Made by a program: the position numbers and the translations under genes. A stretch of DNA of 64,000 nt from CAVXHQ01 sp963761735 (GTDB lineage Bacteria > Pseudomonadota > Alphaproteobacteria > Rhodobacterales > Rhodobacteraceae), in contig CAVXHQ010000003.1 of the NCBI GenBank assembly GCA_963761735.1, positions 682,001-746,000 of the forward strand. The letters run 5' to 3'. Under the pieces are notes generated by a model, which did no database searches, was not told where the DNA came from, and was given only the letters and a program-made list of their open reading frames with translations. This document shows positions 35,948-43,905 of the stretch, one piece after another (the stretch's first letter is position 1; each line of letters opens with the position of its first letter).

Positions 35948-36291
35948 TCCCGGTGCCGAGCAATACGCGGGTCTGGCTCGCGGCCGGGGTGACGGACATG
36001 CGGCGTGGCTTCAACACCTTGGCGGCGCAGGCCGAGAAGGTCTTGGCCGAAGACCCGTATTCCGGCCATCTGTTCGTGTTCCGAGGGCGCCGGGGTGATC
36101 TGTTGAAAATCATCTGGTGGGACTCTCAGGGAGCATGCCTGTTTTCCAAGCGCCTCGAGCGTGGTCGGTTCGTCTGGCCCGCGGCGAAGGAGGGAAAGGT
36201 GAGCCTCAGTCCGTCGCAACTCTCGATGCTGCTGGCGGGGATCGATTGGCGCATGCCGCAAAAGACGTGGCAGCCATTGCAGGCGGGATAG
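35944..36291 (+). CDS. tnpB: IS66 Orf2-like protein TnpB
   Basis: 115 residues; PSNTRVWLAAGVTDMRRGFN is the diagnostic start of the IS66 Orf2 (TnpB) family and DLLKIIWWDSQGACLFSKRL is its core. Unrelated to the IS200/IS605 TnpB nuclease. Accessory transposition protein of unknown biochemical action. Confidence 0.92.
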   Translation: MIPVPSNTRVWLAAGVTDMRRGFNTLAAQAEKVLAEDPYSGHLFVFRGRRGDLLKIIWWDSQGACLFSKRLERGRFVWPAAKEGKVSLSPSQLSMLLAGIDWRMPQKTWQPLQAG

Positions 36292-36358
36292 TCAATAAAA
36301 CATGGCGTTTGGCGCGTTTCTTGTTCCGTCATGGCCACCGGTTTGGTATATTCCCGCC

Positions 36359-37906
36359 ATGCTGGAGACGCTGAAATCCCTGCCGGACGATGCCGAAGAC
36401 CTGAAGGGTCTGGTCGCCCTGACGGGCGCGGAGATCAAGTCGCTGACCCTGAAGGTGGAGGACCTGCAAGGACAACTGGCGGCCCAACACAAGGCGCGGT
36501 TCGGGTCGAAATCCGAAAGCCTCGATCAACTGGCGTTCGACTTGCAGGAAGACACCGACATCGCGCGGGCCGCAGAGGCACAGCATGACGAAACCGGCCC
36601 GGGCGACGACGCGGGCCCCTCCGACATGCACACCAAACGGCAACACAGCCGCGCTCCTCTGCCCGACCACCTTGAGCGACAGACCGAGGTTTTGTCTCCG
36701 GGCGATGCCTGTGCCTCCTGTGGCGGCGCCCTGCGCCCCCTCGGCGAGGATGTGACGCAAGAGCTGGAATACATTCCGGGCCGGTTCGTCATCCGCCAGA
36801 TCGTGCGCCCCCGCATGGCCTGCAAATGCTGCGAGACCTTCGCGCAAGCGCCGCTGCCGAGCCGCCCGATCGAACGCGGCCGTGCCGGTCCCGGTCTTCT
36901 CGCGCATGTGCTGGTCGGCAAGTATTGCGATCACCTTCCGTTATATCGCCAGTCGGAGATCTACGCCCGCGAAAAGCTCAATCTGCACCGATCGACGCTC
37001 ACCGACTGGGTCGGGCGGTCGACGGCTCTGCTGGAGCCGTTGGCCGATCACATCGGCAAGCTGGTGCGCGCCGGACCTGCCGTGTTTGCCGACGACACCC
37101 CAGTCAAGATGCAGACCGGCGCCAAGACAGGCAAGGCTCACACCGCACGGTTCTGGAGCTACGTGCGCGATGAACGTCCATGGTGCGGACAGGCGCCCCC
37201 CTGCGCGTGGTATCAGTTCAGTGTGGACCGGAAGGGCGAACACCCTTCCGCCCACCTCTCGGGCTACAAGGACACCGTGCATGCCGACGGTTTTACCGGA
37301 TTCAACGGCCTGTTCGGCGCAGGGCTCGCCACGGAGCAAGCCTGCATGGTCCATGTCCGTCGCAAGTTCGTGGAGGTCTTCGAACGCGATGGGTCCGTCA
37401 TCGCCAGGGGCGCCATTGAGCGGATCGCCAAGCTCTACGCCGTGGAAAAAGAGGCGCGCTACAAATCCCCCGAGGAACGCGTCGCCCTGCGGCAGGCTAA
37501 GGCCAAGCCGGTCTTCGACGAGCTGGAGAATTGGCTGAAGCGGCAGTTGCCGAAAATATCCGGCAAGACCAAGCTGGCAGAAGCGATCCGATACGCGCTC
37601 GGCCGCATCACCAAGGCGCGACCATACCTCGAGGACGGACAGCTGGAACTGGACAACAACATCTGCGAGCGGTCAATCAGACCTGTGACACTCGGAAGGA
37701 AAAACTACCTCTTCATGGGCTCGAAAAGTGGCGGCAAAGCCGCGGCGATCGCCTATACGCTCATCGAAACCGCCCGCATGAACTGCGTCAATCCCGAAGC
37801 CTGGCTCACTTGGGTTCTCGAGCGCATCGCCGATCACAAGATCAACCGCATCGAAGAACTCGCGCCTTGGAACTGGACGCCGCAACAGGCGTCAAGCGCG
37901 ACGTAG
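36359..37906 (+). CDS. tnpC: IS66-family transposase TnpC
   Basis: 515 residues from ATG at 36359. A coiled N-terminus with KARFGSKSESLDQLAFDLQE precedes the zinc-finger-like CASCGGALRPLGEDV and CKCCETFAQAP. The DDE core has VFADDTPVKM, VHADGFTGFNGLF and LDNNICERSIRPV with the catalytic Glu. It ends in the C-terminal IS66 extension. Full length and undamaged, so the element could be active. Confidence 0.92.
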   Translation: MLETLKSLPDDAEDLKGLVALTGAEIKSLTLKVEDLQGQLAAQHKARFGSKSESLDQLAFDLQEDTDIARAAEAQHDETGPGDDAGPSDMHTKRQHSRAPLPDHLERQTEVLSPGDACASCGGALRPLGEDVTQELEYIPGRFVIRQIVRPRMACKCCETFAQAPLPSRPIERGRAGPGLLAHVLVGKYCDHLPLYRQSEIYAREKLNLHRSTLTDWVGRSTALLEPLADHIGKLVRAGPAVFADDTPVKMQTGAKTGKAHTARFWSYVRDERPWCGQAPPCAWYQFSVDRKGEHPSAHLSGYKDTVHADGFTGFNGLFGAGLATEQACMVHVRRKFVEVFERDGSVIARGAIERIAKLYAVEKEARYKSPEERVALRQAKAKPVFDELENWLKRQLPKISGKTKLAEAIRYALGRITKARPYLEDGQLELDNNICERSIRPVTLGRKNYLFMGSKSGGKAAAIAYTLIETARMNCVNPEAWLTWVLERIADHKINRIEELAPWNWTPQQASSAT

Positions 37907-37982
37907 CCGGACGGATACGTTAATCGCTTGGAAACAGCTGCTTCAGAATTTTCTTCGGGAAATGTTAGAAAGTGTATTTACA

Positions 37983-37999
37983 ACACTATCAGTTAGTGT
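37983..37999. promoter_or_regulatory. Dyad in the mini-protein promoter region
   Basis: ACACTA-TCAGT-TAGTGT is a perfect six-base inverted repeat about 70 bases before the first mini-protein start, in an AT-rich patch. It may be an operator. The IS66 insertion at 37918 lies close upstream, so upstream control sites may have been displaced. Confidence 0.35.
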
Positions 38000-38070
38000 C
38001 ATAACTACACCATTGAAACAACGCAACCACAACCTCACACACCAAACCACACACACACCGGAGACATCAA

Positions 38071-38289
38071 ATGTTCAAGACCATCTTCACCGCCGCCGCC
38101 TTCACCCTGACCGCCGGCCTCGCCACCGCAGCCCAGCCGCCCCTCATCCTGAGCCCCGCCGCCGCCACGACTGCCGCCACGACTGCCAACGACGGCACCG
38201 CCCTCCTCGAGCAGGTCAACAACTACTGCGAGTGGGTCACGCTCTACGACGCCTGGGGCAACTGGGTCACCGTCTGGCAGTGCTACTGA
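38071..38289 (+). CDS. Secreted two-cysteine mini-protein, copy 1
   Basis: 72 residues. A Sec signal peptide (MFKTIFTAAAFTLTAGLATA, cleavage after ATA or TAA) is followed by an Ala/Thr-rich linker and a C-terminal 26-residue block: EQVNNYCEWVTLYD plus AWGNWVTVWQCY. The block has two Cys, 20 residues apart, and is rich in Trp and Tyr. The start has CCGGAGA seven bases upstream. I recognise no family. The same C-terminal block recurs in the next gene with nearly identical DNA, while the signal and linker differ. A disulfide-closed exported peptide (bacteriocin, signal or surface factor) is possible; nothing proves it. Confidence 0.75.
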   Translation: MFKTIFTAAAFTLTAGLATAAQPPLILSPAAATTAATTANDGTALLEQVNNYCEWVTLYDAWGNWVTVWQCY

Positions 38290-38335
38290 TGCCGGCCCGG
38301 GCGGTGCCCCGATCCTCCCCGGACAGGCACCGCCC
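38209..38335 (+). repeat. Tandem duplication unit 1 (mini-protein C-terminus plus hairpin)
   Basis: The 127 bases covering the last 26 codons of copy 1, its stop and the 3' hairpin recur at 38527-38654. I see one third-base change (ACG versus ACT) and one extra C. The hairpin arms GGGCGGTGCC (38299-38308) and GGCACCGCCC (38326-38335) are perfect in both copies. Such identity points to a very recent duplication or gene conversion. Confidence 0.88.
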
Positions 38336-38400
38336 GACACCGCTCCCCGAACCCTACCCCCTCAAAAACCCCTCATCCCCGAACACACAGGAAAAACATC

Positions 38401-38607
38401 ATGTTCAAGTCCATCCTCACAGCCGCCGCCGTCGTCCTCACCGCCGGCATCGCCAGCGCCACACAGGCCCCCGTCAGCATCGACATCAACACCATGACAC
38501 CGAACGCCGACACCGCCTTCCAGTTCGAGCAGGTCAACAACTACTGCGAGTGGGTCACTCTCTACGACGCCTGGGGCAACTGGGTCACCGTCTGGCAGTG
38601 CTACTGA
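38401..38607 (+). CDS. Secreted two-cysteine mini-protein, copy 2
   Basis: 68 residues. Signal peptide MFKSILTAAAVVLTAGIASA is similar to copy 1 (MFKxI...TAG), the linker (TQAPVSIDINTMTPNADTAF) is unrelated, and the final 26 residues are identical to copy 1. This pattern, with the mature core fixed and the leader and linker free to vary, suggests that the Cys/Trp block is the functional part. The start is preceded by AGGAAAA. A strong terminator follows at 38690. No processing enzyme or immunity gene is adjacent. Confidence 0.75.
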   Translation: MFKSILTAAAVVLTAGIASATQAPVSIDINTMTPNADTAFQFEQVNNYCEWVTLYDAWGNWVTVWQCY

Positions 38608-38654
38608 TGCCGGCCCGGGCGGTGCCCCGATCCTCCCCCGGACAGGCACCGCCC
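38527..38654 (+). repeat. Tandem duplication unit 2
   Basis: Second copy of the 127-base unit described at 38209. It ends after the hairpin arms GGGCGGTGCC (38617-38626) and GGCACCGCCC (38645-38654). No T-run follows, so the hairpin may stabilise the transcript 3' end rather than stop transcription. Confidence 0.88.
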
Positions 38655-38689
38655 ACCCCGAAAACCACAACCTTCCTTCTTCCCACTGG

Positions 38690-38722
38690 AAAAGCCCGTC
38701 GCATTCAAGCAGACGGGCTTTT
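38690..38722 (+). terminator. Rho-independent terminator after the mini-protein genes
   Basis: AAAAGCCCGTC pairs with GACGGGCTTTT around an 11-base loop and ends in a T-run. It closes the mini-protein transcript 28 bases before the Nudix gene. Confidence 0.85.
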
Positions 38723-38749
38723 CCTCACCCAGTCACGGAGCGGGCACCC

Positions 38750-39412
38750 ATGAGCCATACATATGATTTTCCGCGACCGAGCGTCACGTCCGACATCCTG
38801 GTGTTCTCGATCCGCGATGGCGTCCTTCAGATCCTCCTCATTGAACGCAAGATCGATCCGTTCAAGGGCGTCTGGGCCATCCCCGGCGGCTTCGTTCAGA
38901 TGGACGAGGATATCCGCGACGGCGCCCTGCGCGAACTCGAGGAAGAAACCGGCCTCACAGGCATCTCCCTCAGACAACTCGGCGCCTATGGCGAACCGGG
39001 ACGGGATCCCCGCGGCCGGGTCATCACGATCGCCTTCATCGCACTTGTTCCATCACTGGACCTGATCGCCAAAGGAGGGAGTGATGCGCAGGACGCCCAG
39101 TGGTTCCCGGTGGACGGGCTTCCGCCACTTGCATTCGATCACGCTCAGATCCTGGCGGATGGTCGTGCGAGACTTGCCAGAGACGTGACGGCGTCCATTC
39201 AAGACAGCGGCCTGGTCGCGTTTGATTTTTTGCCCGGCAAGTTCACGCTGTCCGAGGCGCAACAAGTCTTCGAAACCCTGCGCGGCGAAACCATGGACAA
39301 ACGCAACTTCAGAAAGTGGCTGACCAACGTGTGGTTCATCGAAGACACCGGAGAAAAGTCCTCCGGAGGGCGCCATCGCCCCGCCTCGTTGTTTCAGTTG
39401 AGGCCGGATTAG
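38750..39412 (+). CDS. Nudix-winged-helix protein of the NrtR type
   Basis: 220 residues. Residues 20-150 form a Nudix domain; the box GGFVQMDEDIRDGALREL followed by EEETGL keeps the G..E..REUxEE pattern. The C-terminal 60 residues (LPGKFTLSEAQQVFETLRGE, DKRNFRKWLTNVW, GGRHRPASLFQL) are the winged helix of NrtR regulators, which sense ADP-ribose-type NAD metabolites. A role as repressor of NAD synthesis or salvage genes is expected, but no nad/pnc genes are next to it. A retained box also allows catalytic ADP-ribose or NAD hydrolysis. Confidence 0.78.
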   Translation: MSHTYDFPRPSVTSDILVFSIRDGVLQILLIERKIDPFKGVWAIPGGFVQMDEDIRDGALRELEEETGLTGISLRQLGAYGEPGRDPRGRVITIAFIALVPSLDLIAKGGSDAQDAQWFPVDGLPPLAFDHAQILADGRARLARDVTASIQDSGLVAFDFLPGKFTLSEAQQVFETLRGETMDKRNFRKWLTNVWFIEDTGEKSSGGRHRPASLFQLRPD

Positions 39413-39534
39413 CTGTTTGATCCCCTGGTTTGATGGTGCGATCCTTTCTCAGGCTTGGAAGGAAGGATTATGGACCTGTCGCGGTTTGATGCCGCTCCTT
39501 TGATAGCATTTACTGCACCAAAGGAGAGTTACTA

Positions 39535-39586
39535 TGGGACTGAAACGGACGGACGAATTCCGCAAAGATGCAGTGCGTATCGCACT
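39535..39586 (+). pseudogene. IS3-family OrfA 5' fragment cut by IS21
   Basis: MGLKRTDEFRKDAVRIAL is the start of a widespread IS3-family OrfA, with AAAGGAGAG in front. It stops exactly where the IS21 left end begins at 39587. The rest of that IS3 is not on the far side of IS21, so a deletion accompanied or followed the IS21 event. Confidence 0.75.
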
Positions 39587-39640
39587 TGTCCAGCGACATT
39601 CGGATCTGGCCCTAGGGCGACATGAAGAACTGGCCCACCT

Positions 39641-40441
39641 TCAGGTTGATGCAGTGATGGTTTCGGTCGTCGCAGCGGGCTTTTGCAAAAGCCCGCTGCG
39701 ACGCTTTTCGCGGAGGCGATAGCTGTCGCCCCGGATCGTGACGACGTGACTGTGGTGCAGCAGCCGATCAAGGATCGCGGTGGCGACGACCGCGTCACCG
39801 AAGACGGTGCCCCATTCGCCGACCGCGCGGTTCGATGTGACGAGCAGGGCGCCGCGCTCGTAGCGTCGTGAGACGAGCTGGAAGAACAGATGCGCGGCAT
39901 CGGGCTCCAGCGGCAGGTAACCGAGTTCGTCCACGATCAGCAGCTTCGGCTTGGCGTAGTGTGTCAGCCTCTCTTCAAGGCGGTTCTCGGATTGCGCCTT
40001 GGCCAGGTTCGCCACCAGTTCCATCGCGCCGGTGAAGAGCACCGTGTAGCCGGCGACGATTGCCTCGCGACCAAGCGCCACGGCCAGATGCGACTTGCCG
40101 ACGCCGGGAGGGCCCAGCAACAGGAGCGCGTCGCCGTTGGCGATGAAGCGCCCCGTGGCAAGGTCGCGGATCTGCGAACGGTCGATCGAGGGCTGAGCGG
40201 CGAAGTCGAAGCCGCCAAGGTCCCGCACGAACGGGAACTTCGCCAGCCCAAAACTCATGTCGATGCGGCGCTGGTCTTTGCGGGCGATCTCGCGCTCGCA
40301 CAGAAAGGCCAGCGCATCGCGCAGCGTCATCTCCCCCCGAACGGCTTCGTCCAGCAGACTGTCGAGCTGATCCCTCATCGCCGTCAACTTCAGTCGCGTG
40401 AGCATCCGGTCAAGGTCGTCCTGCGTATGCACGCCCATCAC
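39641..40441 (-). CDS. istB: IS21 helper ATPase IstB
   Basis: 266 residues, DnaC-like AAA+ ATPase. LLLGPPGVGKSHLAVALGRE is Walker A, LLIVDELGYLPLEP is Walker B and LLVTSNRAVGEWGTVFGDAV the sensor region. It selects the target and activates IstA. The ATG overlaps the istA stop. The tail after about 39700 differs from typical IstB, as if the IS end were slightly altered. Confidence 0.9.
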   Translation of the reverse strand: MMGVHTQDDLDRMLTRLKLTAMRDQLDSLLDEAVRGEMTLRDALAFLCEREIARKDQRRIDMSFGLAKFPFVRDLGGFDFAAQPSIDRSQIRDLATGRFIANGDALLLLGPPGVGKSHLAVALGREAIVAGYTVLFTGAMELVANLAKAQSENRLEERLTHYAKPKLLIVDELGYLPLEPDAAHLFFQLVSRRYERGALLVTSNRAVGEWGTVFGDAVVATAILDRLLHHSHVVTIRGDSYRLREKRRSGLLQKPAATTETITAST

Positions 40442-41741
40442 CAGGCCCCTCCGGCGACAGCCTCATACTCGGCGAGGGGGCGCAGCAGTGCCGACACCCC
40501 GATCAGCGCCTCAACCCCGTCAGCAGGTGTCCTGGCGCGGCCCGCTGAACCTGCCACCCCGGCAAAGTGGACAGGGTCGATGATCCGACCGCGGCGGCCG
40601 GCGCTGCGCCGGTGGCAGGCGACCTCGACGCCGGCATGGGTAACCCGCACCGTCTCAGCCGTGACCAGCACGCGGACCCGCTCGCCGATCAAGCGCCATG
40701 GGACCGAGTAGGCATTCGTGTCCATCTCCACTGCACAGTCAGGTGCGACGCGTCGGCTCAGTTCGCGCGTCGCCATGAACGAGCCGCAGTGCTGGAGGGG
40801 CTTCAGGTGACCGGCTTCGTCACGCGCGAAGCGCAGGCCCGGGGCTTCGCCTGTGGTGCCATGGACCCGCAGGTCGGCGATCTGGCGGGTCCATTGCACC
40901 AGATCGAGCTTCCAGCGCGGCAAAGCTTCTCGAAGGCACGCCCCGCGATCGCGTTGCCCTTCACGTAGCCGACGCCGCGCTCGTCCTTGCCCTTCGTCCG
41001 GGGTCGATACGGCGCGCAGGCCTTTACCTGAAAGCCCCAGTGCCGGGCAAAGGCATGCAGCTTCGGGTTCACCACGACCTCGCGGCTGGCAATGTCGTGG
41101 CTCAGGATCAGTGCGCGGGCATTGTCGAGCAGCACCTCTTCCGGCACGCCGCCGAACGACGCGAAGGCGCTCTCCATGCCTTCAAACCAGTTCTCCTGCC
41201 GCTCGCCCGCGAAGGCCCGCACGTGGATGCGGCGGGAATAACCCAGCGTCGCCACGAAGAACGACACCTGCCGCGACACGCCGCCGATCTCGACCCGCCG
41301 CTGCCCGAAGTCGATCTGCAACTGCTGGCCCGGCCGCGTCTCAAAGCGCACCGTTGCCCGCGCCTCGGCCCGCAGCTCCTGACGCAGATGCGCCACCGCC
41401 CGTTCGACCGTGCGAAGGCTTACCTCGATGCCCTTCTCGGCGACAAGCTCCTGACGGACCACATCTGCGTTGCCCGCATGGCGGCGAAACCGCTCCTCGA
41501 CCCAACCCTCCAGGCCATCCAACGCCTTCGATCGCGGTGGCGGTGACGCCCTGCGCCACGTCCCCTCCTTCAACCATCGCCGTGCAGTCGTCCTCGAGCA
41601 CCCAAGCTCCGCAGAAATCCGGCGGGCTCCCCATCCGAGAAACTTCAGCCTCAGCATGGCCGAAACATCATCCGGCTCCTTCATCTCATCCCTCCGCAGA
41701 CCCTCGGTCTGCGGCAGCGTCTCAACTGTTCGATTGGTCAT
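40438..41741 (-). pseudogene. IS21 transposase IstA, frameshifted
   Basis: The N-terminal part (41741 to about 40925) has the HTH LGCSRTTARRWLKEG and the DDE core (QQLQIDFGQRRVEIGG, VPEEVLLDNARALI, GKDERGVGYVKG). Near 40925 the frame breaks at AFEKL, and the C-terminal part continues one frame over as PRWKLDLVQWTRQIADLRV to 40438. A one-base change in GCTTTGCCGCGC accounts for it. The element is therefore probably unable to move by itself. Confidence 0.82.
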
Positions 41742-41817
41742 CCAGACTTCCCTCTCAGCTTATCGAGGGGCCAGTTCCTCATGTCGCCAGAGGGCCAGTT
41801 TGTCGTGTCGCCTGACA

Positions 41818-42357
41818 ATTCAGGCCATTTGTCGTGATCAACCACTCCTTCCGCGACTCCGTCGTAGTGGCCATGTGGCTGTTTTTGCTCACGCTCGCCG
41901 TGATGAAGAAACAGTTGTGGCGGCGCGGCGCAAAGCACAACAATCATCAGCGCAGTCCGCCTATGGTACGGCCCTCACGGGAAGGATTCCGAATGAACAG
42001 GGGTTTATGTTCAACGAGGGTGTACGCATCAAGCTTGATTGGGTCGTGGATAAATGGTGGTGTGCTTTCGAACCAACTACTTTTGTCCAAACGCCCCGTA
42101 CTGACGATCCAGATCAGGAAAAACGAAACCGCGATGTCGTTGTCGATTGGACGCGAGAGAGGTGGGCGCAGCGTTACAATAAGGTGTGGTCGAAAATCAT
42201 CTCAGCATGGGTTCCGCTGATTGCGGGTGATGGAGAGGGGCGTATTCGGGCTTGTGGCATTGATGCATCCGACGGTGTCGAGGCGGAGTTCTTGATCTCT
42301 GCCGCCACCGCTTGGAGCAGGCCGTCGCATGACCATGCGTACTTTCGGAGGCGGTAG
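41818..42357 (+). pseudogene. APAZ-domain C-terminus of a short-Argonaute partner (effector part lost)
   Basis: The frame is open from the IS21 edge with no start codon of its own. It reads RIPNEQGFMFNEGVRIKLDW, VVDKWWCAFEPTTFV and DWTRERWAQRYNKVWSKIIS, the conserved end of APAZ domains that pair with short prokaryotic Argonautes. Its stop lies one base before the Argonaute start. In complete systems the N-terminus carries a TIR, SIR2 or nuclease effector; here that part is replaced by IS21, so effector type cannot be named. Upstream segment AVFAHARRDEETVVAARRKA also fits APAZ. Function is presumably lost. Confidence 0.72.
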
Positions 42358-42358
42358 G

Positions 42359-43807
42359 ATGAGCATAGATTATACTCGGTCGAAACTGCCGCCATTTTCG
42401 TTGCTAGGCGAGCCGAACCTGTCGTTTAACACCGATGACACATCACTTGATGTGAATCCACTTCGCGGTTTGGACCGGTTTGGACCCCATAGCAGCGACG
42501 TTTTTCCAAATTTCACGCCAAATGTTCGATTAGCGACGATGGGTCCACAGAGCGGTTGGACCCAAATGAAAGGGTTGGTTTCAACTCTTAGATCGCATCA
42601 TGCTCCAGCTGACAGAAAGGACTATGTTCCTGCCTTTGGTGGGTTCGAGAAAGTGTTTGGGGTGCCATTGGTGGCAGCGGATAAGAACGCGCATATCAAG
42701 TTGAAAGATGAGCTGTACTCGTCAGATCCCGGTCAGCCTCCTCATTTGCAGCTCCTCAACGCGATGCGCGAGGGGATGGACCAACTTAGCATTGTTAGAG
42801 ACCAGTTTGATGTCGTCCTCGTGCATTTGCCTGAAATGTGGAGATCGTCCTTTTATGCGGAAGGGTTTAACGCCCATGATGAACTAAAAGCACTTGGCGC
42901 TGCGCGCGGTATTCCGACGCAGGTCATCAATGATCGCAGTTTTTCATTCAGCTACAAAGCATCGCTTGCTTGGCGGTTGTCGATTGCACTTTATGTCAAA
43001 GCTGGGGGTGTCCCGTGGAAACTTGGTCCCTTGCTGGGGGTGCCGCAGCACACTGCGTATATTGGTCTAGCCTATTCTTTGCGCAGTAGCGCAGAGGGGA
43101 CCAAGTTCGTAACGTGTTGTTCGCAGGTGTTTGATGCCGATGGCGGGGGCATGCAATTTGTTGCTTTTGAAGCCCGCGATCCAGTTGAAGAAACTCCAGA
43201 TATCCGACGTAATCCGTATTTGAGTCGCAGTGATATGAGGGCTGTTATGGCGCGTAGCCTGAACCTCTATCAAAGTCGTAACGGTGGTTCTTTGCCGCGT
43301 CGATTGGTTGTCCATAAAACCACCGTCTTCAAACAGGGAGAGATTGATGGCGCGTTGGATGCAACATCAGCGATCCCTGAAGTTGAGTGTGTGGAGATCA
43401 ATCGCTCATCGCCATGGCGGTCAGTTTGGCTGACTGAAAACAAAGGGTCTGGTGCGCCCAGCCAGCCAGATGGGTATCCTGTACCAAGAGGAACAACGCT
43501 TGTTCAATCGGGAAATTCTGCTCTGGTTTGGGTTGCAGGCAACGCACCGGATGCGTCTCTGGAACGCAACTATTATCAAGGCAAGAAGAGTATCCCCAAA
43601 CCGTTGAAGCTCATCAGACATACAGGGTCTGGGCCTCTGGAATGCACAGCGCTTGAGGCGCTTGCACTCACTAAAATGGATTGGAACAACGACGCACTTT
43701 ATGATCCAGTGCCGGTCACAATTCGCTACTCTCAAACATTAGCGCAGACTATTGCCAACGTTCCAAGCCTTCCGGGCAGAGAGTACCCCTATCGGTTGTT
43801 TATGTAG
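42359..43807 (+). CDS. Short prokaryotic Argonaute (MID-PIWI)
   Basis: 482 residues from ATG at 42359, preceded by GGAGG; an in-frame ATG at 42329 is possible. DQFDVVLVHLPEMWRSS, IPTQVINDRSFSF, WRLSIALYVKAGGVPWKLG and PRRLVVHKTTVF are conserved in short pAgos, and the protein ends PLFM-like (YPYRLFM). Where slicing Argonautes have the first catalytic Asp, this one has AYIGLAYSL, so it should bind guide and target without cutting. In known systems, guide-target recognition switches on an NAD-consuming or nuclease effector fused to APAZ. Here that partner is truncated. GC content is clearly below the flanks, indicating transfer. Confidence 0.85.
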   Translation: MSIDYTRSKLPPFSLLGEPNLSFNTDDTSLDVNPLRGLDRFGPHSSDVFPNFTPNVRLATMGPQSGWTQMKGLVSTLRSHHAPADRKDYVPAFGGFEKVFGVPLVAADKNAHIKLKDELYSSDPGQPPHLQLLNAMREGMDQLSIVRDQFDVVLVHLPEMWRSSFYAEGFNAHDELKALGAARGIPTQVINDRSFSFSYKASLAWRLSIALYVKAGGVPWKLGPLLGVPQHTAYIGLAYSLRSSAEGTKFVTCCSQVFDADGGGMQFVAFEARDPVEETPDIRRNPYLSRSDMRAVMARSLNLYQSRNGGSLPRRLVVHKTTVFKQGEIDGALDATSAIPEVECVEINRSSPWRSVWLTENKGSGAPSQPDGYPVPRGTTLVQSGNSALVWVAGNAPDASLERNYYQGKKSIPKPLKLIRHTGSGPLECTALEALALTKMDWNNDALYDPVPVTIRYSQTLAQTIANVPSLPGREYPYRLFM

Positions 43808-43905
43808 TGCGCTGATGTGGGTATGGTGATCCAGATTCCAAAGAGCCTTAGCAGCGCTAAATGACGTGCGGAAAGAAGGGCGCCAGGACGGAAACAAGCA
43901 GTGCC

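Larger units (their letters stand above)
35455..37918 (+). mobile_element. Complete IS66-family insertion sequence with 8-bp target duplication
   Basis: The ends are GTAACCGTCCG at 35455 and the inverse of GTATCCGTCCGG ending at 37918. On both sides stands the 8-base direct repeat GTTAATCG (35447-35454 and 37919-37926), the expected IS66 target duplication. The element carries tnpA, tnpB and tnpC intact over 2464 bases. Removing it would restore a sequence running from the TIR-TPR downstream region into the mini-protein promoter. Confidence 0.92.
39587..41817 (-). mobile_element. IS21-family insertion sequence (istA frameshifted)
   Basis: Left end TGTCCAGCGACA... at 39587 and right end, read on the minus strand from 41817, TGTCAGGCGACACG... 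Each is followed by an inner repeat of the form GGCGACATGAxGAACTGGCC. Such multiple terminal repeats are typical of IS21. The genes istA and istB lie on the minus strand. No target duplication: IS3 OrfA stands on the left and an APAZ-effector gene on the right, which implies a deletion anchored at the IS. Confidence 0.85.

Noticed and set aside
41834..42220. Separate membrane protein overlapping the APAZ frame
   Set aside because: A hydrophobic stretch appears in this alternative frame, but the APAZ frame is continuous to the Argonaute gene and has family motifs.
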